DNA of 10,604 nucleotides from Microbacterium sp. (GTDB lineage: Bacteria > Actinomycetota > Actinomycetes > Actinomycetales > Microbacteriaceae). Each line of letters opens with the position of its first letter. The first letter of the stretch is position 1. The notes below the pieces were generated by a model, which was not told the origin of the DNA, made no database searches, and saw only the letters and a list, made by a program, of their open reading frames with translations. Positions 6,059-10,604 of this stretch are shown in pieces. A program made the translations under genes and the position numbers. The stretch lies in assembly GCA_031286555.1 (NCBI GenBank), contig JAITUD010000075.1, forward strand, positions 1-10,604. The letters run 5' to 3'.

Positions 6059-7018
6059 ATGGCATTGCTCGAACGGGCGCCGGCTGAGGAGATGCCGATG
6101 ACGGCACTGCCGCGACGCCGCACGCGACGGAACCCCGTCACCTGGTACCGAGGCGGCGGCCTGTGGAATCTGCTCTTCCTGCTGCCGATGATCGTCGTGT
6201 TCGCGGTGTTCAGCTGGTCCCCGATCGTGCAGTCGGTCGTGATGAGCCTGCAGAAGACCAACCTGATCACCTCGCAATGGGTCGGCCTGGACAACTACGT
6301 GAAGGTGCTGTCCGATCCGCTGCTGGGCGAAGCCGTGCTGAACACGCTGTGGTTCGCGGTGCTCGCGCTGATCTTCGGATTCCCCGTTCCGCTGCTGATG
6401 GCGGTGCTGATGAGCGAGGTGCGCAGGGCGAAGGGGTTCTACTCCGCACTCGCCTACCTGCCCGTCGTCATCCCGCCCGTGGTCGCGGTGCTGCTGTGGA
6501 AGTTCTTCTACTCGGCCGACCCGAACGGCGTCTTCAACACGGTGCTCGGCTGGGTCGGCATCCCGCCGCAGCCCTGGATCCAGGATGCGGTGCAGGCCAT
6601 GCCCTCGCTCGTGCTGGAGGCGACCTGGGCCGGGGCCGGAGGATCGATCATCATCTACCTCGCCGCACTGCTCGGAGTCCCGCCGGAGCTCTACGACGCG
6701 GCCGAGGTCGACGGAGCCGGAGTCTGGCGCAAGATCTGGCACGTCACGCTGCCGCAGCTGCGCGGCATCCTCTTCATCATGCTGATCCTGCAGATCATCG
6801 CGACGGCGCAGGTGTTCCTGGAGCCGTTCCTGTTCACCGGCGGAGGGCCGGCGGGAGCGACACGGACGATCCTGCTCTACATCTACGACAAGGCCTTCCG
6901 GAACAGCCTCGGCGGCGCCTACGGCGAGGCCACCGCGGTGTCGGTGCTGCTCGCCATCGTGCTGGCGCTGCTCAGTTGGCTGTACTTCAGGCTCACCAAT
7001 CGCTGGAGCAACTCATGA
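6059..7018 (+). CDS. ABC transporter permease, MalF/UgpA type (CUT1)
   Basis: A 319-residue inner-membrane protein. A basic cytoplasmic N-terminus (RRRTRR, 19-24) precedes about six transmembrane segments: about 36-56, 93-118, 132-150, 183-205, 235-257 and 290-311. The EAA loop that contacts the ATPase is clear at about 211-232 (LYDAAEVDGAGVWRKIWHVT followed by LP). The ATG at 6059 has AGGAG (6047-6051) 7 nt upstream and gives the family's usual length. It pairs with the next gene, whose start overlaps its stop, to form the channel of the alpha-glucoside importer. Confidence 0.93.
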   Translation: MALLERAPAEEMPMTALPRRRTRRNPVTWYRGGGLWNLLFLLPMIVVFAVFSWSPIVQSVVMSLQKTNLITSQWVGLDNYVKVLSDPLLGEAVLNTLWFAVLALIFGFPVPLLMAVLMSEVRRAKGFYSALAYLPVVIPPVVAVLLWKFFYSADPNGVFNTVLGWVGIPPQPWIQDAVQAMPSLVLEATWAGAGGSIIIYLAALLGVPPELYDAAEVDGAGVWRKIWHVTLPQLRGILFIMLILQIIATAQVFLEPFLFTGGGPAGATRTILLYIYDKAFRNSLGGAYGEATAVSVLLAIVLALLSWLYFRLTNRWSNS

Positions 7019-7950
7019 CCACCGTCGCACGCCGCTCCGAGCGCAGATCCGCCCGCCGCGCGAACGAGGACCAGGGCGAGCGCTCGATCGTCTCCGCCGC
7101 CGACCGCCGCAAGCCCGGAACGCGGTTCGGGATGGGCGCCACCCATGTGTTCCTCACGATCACCCTGATCATCGCGGGGCTGGGGCCCATCCTCTGGCTG
7201 CTCAAGTCGGCGATCACCCCGACCCAGGACACGCTCTCGCAGCCGTTCGCCCTGTGGCCGAACGGGGTCGACTGGGCCAACGTGTCATCCGCCTGGAACG
7301 ACGTGGGCATCTCGCACTACTTCTGGAACACGATCCTGCTCGCCGTGGGGGCGTGGTTCTTCCAGCTCTTCGTCGCGACCACGGCGGGCTACGGGCTCTC
7401 GGTGCTGAAGCCGCGCTACGCGCCGATCCTGAACGCGCTCGTGCTGGCGACCCTGTTCATCCCGGGGATCGTCCTGCTCGTGCCGCTCTACCTCACCATC
7501 GTGAATCCGCCCCTGGTCGGGCAGTCGATGCTGAACAACTACCTGGCCGTCTGGTTGCCGATGGCGGCGAACGCGTTCAACATCCTTCTCGTCAAGCGCT
7601 TCTTCGATGCGCTGCCCCGCGAGGTGTTCGAGGCGGCGAAGACCGATGGTGCCGGTCCTGTCCGGCTGTTCTGGTCGGTGGTGCTGCCGATGTCGAAGCC
7701 GATCCTGGGCGTGGTCTCGGTGTTCGCGATCATCGCCGCGTGGAAGGACTACCTCTGGCCGATGCTCGTGCTGCCGGATCCCGCGGTGCAGCCGCTGTCG
7801 GTGCGGCTGCCGGCCGTGCAGTCCCAGACCGAGCTGGATGTGTTCCTGGCGGCGCTGGCGATCGCCACGCTGATCCCGATCGCGATGTTCCTGATGTTCC
7901 AGTCGGTGTTCCTGCGGTCGGCGGGTCTGGGCGGAGCGGTCAAGGGGTAG
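7015..7950 (+). CDS. ABC transporter permease, MalG/UgpE type (CUT1)
   Basis: A 311-residue inner-membrane protein with a long, strongly basic cytoplasmic N-terminus (about 40 residues) and about six membrane segments. The EAA loop is at about 205-226 (FEAAKTDGAGPVRLFWSVVL followed by P). The start overlaps the previous stop as ATGA (7015-7018), with GGAG (7005-7008) 6 nt upstream, showing translational coupling so that both permeases are made equally. No ATPase gene follows: the operon ends here and faces a convergent gene 4 nt away. In many actinobacteria one shared MsiK-type ATPase serves several such importers, and that is the likely case here. Confidence 0.93.
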   Translation: MTTVARRSERRSARRANEDQGERSIVSAADRRKPGTRFGMGATHVFLTITLIIAGLGPILWLLKSAITPTQDTLSQPFALWPNGVDWANVSSAWNDVGISHYFWNTILLAVGAWFFQLFVATTAGYGLSVLKPRYAPILNALVLATLFIPGIVLLVPLYLTIVNPPLVGQSMLNNYLAVWLPMAANAFNILLVKRFFDALPREVFEAAKTDGAGPVRLFWSVVLPMSKPILGVVSVFAIIAAWKDYLWPMLVLPDPAVQPLSVRLPAVQSQTELDVFLAALAIATLIPIAMFLMFQSVFLRSAGLGGAVKG

Positions 7951-7976
7951 GCGGTCAGATCCGGTCCACGTACCCC
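7944..7976. terminator. Possible bidirectional stem-loop across the convergent gene ends
   Basis: GGGGTA (7944-7949) and TACCCC (7971-7976) can pair, with CGG (7952-7954) and CCG (7961-7963) inside. Both stop codons lie within the structure. The two genes are separated by only 4 nt, so any terminator must overlap coding ends. The stem is interrupted and there is no clear U-tract. Confidence 0.3.
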
Positions 7977-8317
7977 GGGATCTCCGCGCGGTCCACACCC
8001 AGCGCTTCCACCGCCGCGACGTAGTCGCGGGTGAGCTCCAGCATCCTCCGGTGCCGCTGCGGTGAGTCCAGTCGCGGCGCGACCACGGTGCCGCCCCGCC
8101 CCCGCGTCTCGACGAAGCCGTCGGCCTCGAGCTCGCGGTAACTGCGCGCGACCGTGTTGGCGGCGAGGCCGAGCGAGGCCGCCAGCGCGCGGACGGGAGG
8201 CAGCTTCGTGCCGGGATGCAGCGCTCCGCTCGCGATCCGATCGCGCAGTCCTTCACGGAGCTGCTCGAACGGCGGCGTCGGCGAATCCGCGTCGATGGCG
8301 ATGTCGAGCTCAGGCAT
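7955..8317 (-). CDS. Small GntR-family regulator, YtrA subfamily
   Basis: A 120-residue protein. The winged helix-turn-helix fills residues 15-80: PPFEQLREGLRDRIASGALHPG, then KLPPVRALAASLGLAANTVARSY and the wing with GFVETRGRGGT. Only about 40 residues follow, which is typical of the YtrA subfamily; these lack the large effector domain of FadR- or HutC-type GntR proteins and dimerise through short helices. The ATG at 8317 has a perfect AGGAGG (complement of 8324-8329) 6 nt away. It lies 24 nt downstream of rhaB on the same strand and so is probably the last gene of the rhamnose operon. YtrA-type proteins usually control ABC transporter genes, so its target here is uncertain. Confidence 0.88.
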   Translation of the reverse strand: MPELDIAIDADSPTPPFEQLREGLRDRIASGALHPGTKLPPVRALAASLGLAANTVARSYRELEADGFVETRGRGGTVVAPRLDSPQRHRRMLELTRDYVAAVEALGVDRAEIPGYVDRI

Positions 8318-8323
8318 GGGGGA

Positions 8324-8329
8324 CCTCCT
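8324..8329 (-). promoter_or_regulatory. Strong ribosome binding site of the GntR gene
   Basis: On the minus strand AGGAGG lies 6 nt before the ATG, within the 24-nt gap after rhaB. Its strength contrasts with the weak site of rhaB and suggests efficient independent translation of the regulator. Confidence 0.8.
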
Positions 8330-8341
8330 GAGCAGAACGTA

Positions 8342-9751
8342 TCAGCGCGGGTCGTAGCGACGCAGCCGGTGGGTGCGCGATACGAGATCGCGAAGGTCCT
8401 TGAGCGCGGCCTCCTGGGGGAAGCATCCGGCCGAGCGCGCCTGCACGAGCACGTTGCCCAGCGCGGTCGCCTCGACCGGTCCGGCGAGCACGGGGAGCCG
8501 GGAACGATCGGCGGTCGCCTGGCAGAGCAGCTCGTTCTGGGAGCCGCCGCCGACCAGCTGGATCGCATCGACCGGACGCCCGGTCAGGTCCGCGGCCGTC
8601 GCGACGGCCGCCGCGAACGCCGCGGCGATCGAGTCGACGATCGTGCGCACCAGCGCCGGACGACTCTCCGGCGCCGGATGCCCGGATGTCCGGAGCGCAG
8701 CGGCGATGCGCTCCGGCATTCCGCCCGGCGCGGCCAGCGACGGGTCGTTCGCGTCGAACAGGGGGAGGGCGTCGCCGACTGATGCCGCCTGCGCGAGCAG
8801 GTCGGGCAGATCGATCGGCGCGCCGTCCTCCACCTCCCAGTCGCGCACGCTCTCGCTGAGCAGCCACAGACCGGTGACGTTGTGCAGGAAGCGGATGCGG
8901 CCGTCGACGCCGAGCTCGTTCGTGAAGTTCGCCGCCCGGGCCGAGTCGGTCAGCACCGGGGCGTCGAGCTCCAGCCCGACCAGACCCCAGGTGCCGCACG
9001 AGATGTAGGCCGAGTCCGCCGTCGACAGGGGGGCGGCGACCACCGCGGATGCGGTGTCGTGCGAACCGACCGCGACGACCGGCAGCTCGGCGCCGACCCG
9101 CCCCGCGACCTGCGGCGACAGCCGCCCGATCACGGTGCCGGCGTCGACGAGGGGCGGCAGGATGCCGGGATCGATACCGATCCGCTCGGCGAGGTCGCGG
9201 TCCCAGTCACCGGTGCGCACGTCGAGCAGCCCCGTGGTGGAGGCGTTCGTGCGCTCGGCGATCTGTGCGCCGGTGAGCAGGAAGGCGATGAGGTCGGGGA
9301 TGAGCAGCGCCATCGCGGCATCCGGCAGCCGCGCGTCGGCGGCGTACTGGTACAGAGTGTTGAACGGCAGGAACTGCAGGCCGTTGCGCGCGTGGAGTTC
9401 GTCGAAGGGGACGCTCGCGTGCACCTTCTCGACGCCGCGCGCGGTGCGGTCGTCGCGGTAGTGGAACGGCTCTGCCAGCAGCTTGCCGCCGCGGAGCAGA
9501 CCGTAGTCGACCGCCCAAGCGTCGATGCCGATGCTCTCGATCGCCGGCTCGCGCCGCACCGCCTCGGCAAGGCCGTCGAGCACGTGCTCGAAGAGCGTGT
9601 CGAAGTCCCAGTGCAGGCCGTCCTCACGCTGCACCGGGCCATTCGAGAACCGCGCGACCTGCTCGAGCTCGAGCACGTCGGAGCCGACCCGGCCGATCAT
9701 GACCCGGCCGCTCGTCGCGCCGAGGTCGACGGCCGCGAATGCGCGGGTCAT
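8342..9751 (-). CDS. rhaB: Rhamnulokinase
   Basis: A 469-residue FGGY-family sugar kinase that phosphorylates L-rhamnulose to L-rhamnulose 1-phosphate with ATP in the cytoplasm. Visible landmarks are DLGATSGRV (9-17, phosphate loop), GIDAWAVDYGLL (75-86), GSHDTASAV (229-237) with D232 as the likely catalytic base (near the base Asp of E. coli RhaB), CGTWGLVG (252-259), HNVTGLWLLSES (290-301), and the ATP-site GGGSQN (401-406) with EATALGN (427-433). The pattern SHDTAS plus NVTGLW is specific to rhamnulokinases within the family. The ATG at 9751 puts DLGATSGR at its normal place; the Shine-Dalgarno sequence is weak (AAGGG abuts the start). It follows the aldolase/dehydrogenase gene, separated by a long inverted repeat, which fits the order of an actinobacterial rhamnose operon. 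Confidence 0.94.
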   Translation of the reverse strand: MTRAFAAVDLGATSGRVMIGRVGSDVLELEQVARFSNGPVQREDGLHWDFDTLFEHVLDGLAEAVRREPAIESIGIDAWAVDYGLLRGGKLLAEPFHYRDDRTARGVEKVHASVPFDELHARNGLQFLPFNTLYQYAADARLPDAAMALLIPDLIAFLLTGAQIAERTNASTTGLLDVRTGDWDRDLAERIGIDPGILPPLVDAGTVIGRLSPQVAGRVGAELPVVAVGSHDTASAVVAAPLSTADSAYISCGTWGLVGLELDAPVLTDSARAANFTNELGVDGRIRFLHNVTGLWLLSESVRDWEVEDGAPIDLPDLLAQAASVGDALPLFDANDPSLAAPGGMPERIAAALRTSGHPAPESRPALVRTIVDSIAAAFAAAVATAADLTGRPVDAIQLVGGGSQNELLCQATADRSRLPVLAGPVEATALGNVLVQARSAGCFPQEAALKDLRDLVSRTHRLRRYDPR

Positions 9752-9771
9752 CCCTTGCGCCCCGACTCTTC

Positions 9772-9838
9772 CGAGACTGCATGCCCGCGCCGAGACGGGG
9801 GCGTAGCACCGCGGTCTCGGCGCGGGCATGCAGTTTCG
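9772..9838. repeat. Long near-perfect inverted repeat (REP-like palindrome) between the aldolase/dehydrogenase gene and rhaB
   Basis: 9776-9796 is the exact reverse complement of 9814-9834 (21 of 21). The pairing extends outward to 9772 and 9838 with one G/T position, giving a 25-bp stem with a 17-nt loop (9797-9813). The arms contain GCATGCCCGCGCC and end in GAGAC. The repeat begins 8 nt after the stop of the upstream gene in the direction of transcription and ends 20 nt before rhaB. On the minus strand the stem is followed by GGAAGAGTC, with no U-tract, so it is not a standard intrinsic terminator. It may be a dispersed extragenic palindrome, an mRNA stabiliser or processing site, or a protein-binding palindrome. 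Confidence 0.9.
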
Positions 9839-9845
9839 CGGAGGC

Positions 9846-10604
9846 TCATCGCAGGAACGCGGCGGCGACGCCGGAGTCGACGGGGATATGCAGCCCCGTG
9901 GTGCGGGACAGCTCGGGACCGGTGAGGACGTACACCGCATCGGCGACATTCTCGGGCACGACCTCACGCCCCAGGATGGTGCGGTTGGCATAGAACTGGC
10001 CCAGGTCCTCTTCGGCGACGCCGTAGGTGGCGGCGCGGTTGGCGCCCCAGCCGGAGGCGAAGATGCCGGAGCCGCGCACCACACCGTCGGGGTTGATGCC
10101 GTTCACGCGCACACCGTGCTCGCCGAGCTCGACCGCGAGCAGCCGCACCTGGTGGGCCTGGTCGGCCTTGGTCGCCGAGTACGCGATGTTGTTCGGACCG
10201 GCGAAGACGGAGTTCTTCGAGGAGATGTAGATGATGTCGCCGCCGAGCTTCTGGTCGATCAGCACACGCGCGGCGGCCTTCGAGACCAGGAACGAACCCT
10301 TCGCCATCACGTCGTGCTGCAGATCCCAGTCTTTCTCGGTGGTCTCCAGCAGCGGCTTCGACAGCGACAGACCCGCGTTGTTCACGACCAGGTCCACGCC
10401 GCCGAAGGCCAGCACGGCCTCATCGAGCGCCGCCTGCACGGCATCCGCGTCGGCGACGTTCGCGGCGACGCCGATCGCGACATCCGCGTTCCCGAGTTCG
10501 GATGCCGCGGCCTGCGCCTTCTCGAGGTCGAGGTCGGCGACCACGACGCAGGCGCCCTCGGCGGCGAGCCGGGTCGCGGTGGCCTTGCCGATGCCGGACG
10601 CCGC
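9846..10604 (-). CDS. Short-chain dehydrogenase domain of a bifunctional rhamnulose-1-phosphate aldolase/dehydrogenase (5' part outside window)
   Basis: The minus-strand frame is open from the window edge (10604) to a TGA at 9846-9848, giving 252 residues. The nucleotide-binding start is visible at the edge (AASGIGKA). NNAG is at about 75-78, the catalytic Ser in IIYISSKNS at about 128-129, and YSATK gives Y142 and K146. The C-terminal part (SGIFASGWGANRAATYGV, TILGREV, PENVADAVYVLTG, VDSGVAAAF) is the signature of the SDR half of the roughly 680-residue RhaE-type fusion. In that family the missing N-terminal half is the aldolase that splits rhamnulose 1-phosphate; this half oxidises the resulting lactaldehyde with NAD. 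With rhaB next, it forms the phosphorylated rhamnose pathway. A stand-alone SDR is possible but less likely, given this C-terminal pattern. Confidence 0.88.
   Translation of the reverse strand, partial: AASGIGKATATRLAAEGACVVVADLDLEKAQAAASELGNADVAIGVAANVADADAVQAALDEAVLAFGGVDLVVNNAGLSLSKPLLETTEKDWDLQHDVMAKGSFLVSKAAARVLIDQKLGGDIIYISSKNSVFAGPNNIAYSATKADQAHQVRLLAVELGEHGVRVNGINPDGVVRGSGIFASGWGANRAATYGVAEEDLGQFYANRTILGREVVPENVADAVYVLTGPELSRTTGLHIPVDSGVAAAFLR

Noticed and set aside
4630..6294. Long open frame on the minus strand opposite the binding-protein gene (554 codons)
   Set aside because: It is an Arg/Val/Leu/Gly-rich shadow without recognisable domains; the plus strand encodes a clear lipoprotein.
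9772..9838. Reading the inverted repeat as a classical Rho-independent terminator
   Set aside because: There is no U-tract after the stem on the minus strand. On the plus strand only three T bases overlap the stem end, and no plus-strand gene needs ending there.
9752..10084. N-terminal extension of rhamnulokinase to an upstream start
   Set aside because: It would run through the inverted repeat and out of frame into the dehydrogenase gene. The kinase fold begins normally eight residues after the ATG at 9751.

Overview
The window is GC-rich and densely packed. Its codon use, GTG starts, split sugar transporters without a linked ATPase and leaderless-type promoter point to an actinobacterium, most likely of the family Microbacteriaceae (Microbacterium-like). 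The taxon is an inference; no marker gene is present.

Layout: (1) Positions 1-1641 (+) hold two tandem LytR-CpsA-Psr (LCP) cell-wall glycopolymer transferases. The first is present only as its C-terminal tail; the second is complete. Both end in the same Pro/Thr-rich linker and TCSNGN tail, so they are paralogues. (2) Positions 1698-7950 (+) hold a complete alpha-glucoside utilisation locus. It consists of a LacI-family regulator, then a GH13 alpha-glucosidase, a sugar-binding lipoprotein and two CUT1 ABC permeases. The ATPase is absent and is presumably a shared MsiK-type protein encoded elsewhere. (3) Positions 7955-10604 (-) run convergently and hold the downstream end of an L-rhamnose catabolic operon. 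In transcription order these are the dehydrogenase domain of a rhamnulose-1-phosphate aldolase/dehydrogenase (cut by the window edge), rhamnulokinase (rhaB) and a very small YtrA-type GntR regulator.

The sugar locus reads as one regulatory unit. The regulator and the glucosidase each have a promoter carrying TTGCG/TTGCA repeats, including an identical TTGCGTAA octamer. At the structural operon the -35 box itself (TTGCAA) is part of the repeat pattern, which fits repression by the LacI-family protein and autoregulation. The regulator's predicted transcript starts on the A of its ATG, so it is probably leaderless. A strong stem-loop just after the binding-protein gene separates it from the permeases and probably sets the binding protein to permease ratio.

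The most unusual non-coding structure is a near-perfect 25-bp inverted repeat (9772-9838) between the aldolase/dehydrogenase gene and rhaB. It has no U-tract in the direction of transcription. I see no CRISPR array, tRNA, rRNA, insertion sequence or prophage, and no stretch over 300 bases without a gene. I do not see a clearly new multi-gene system; the interest lies in the regulatory architecture.
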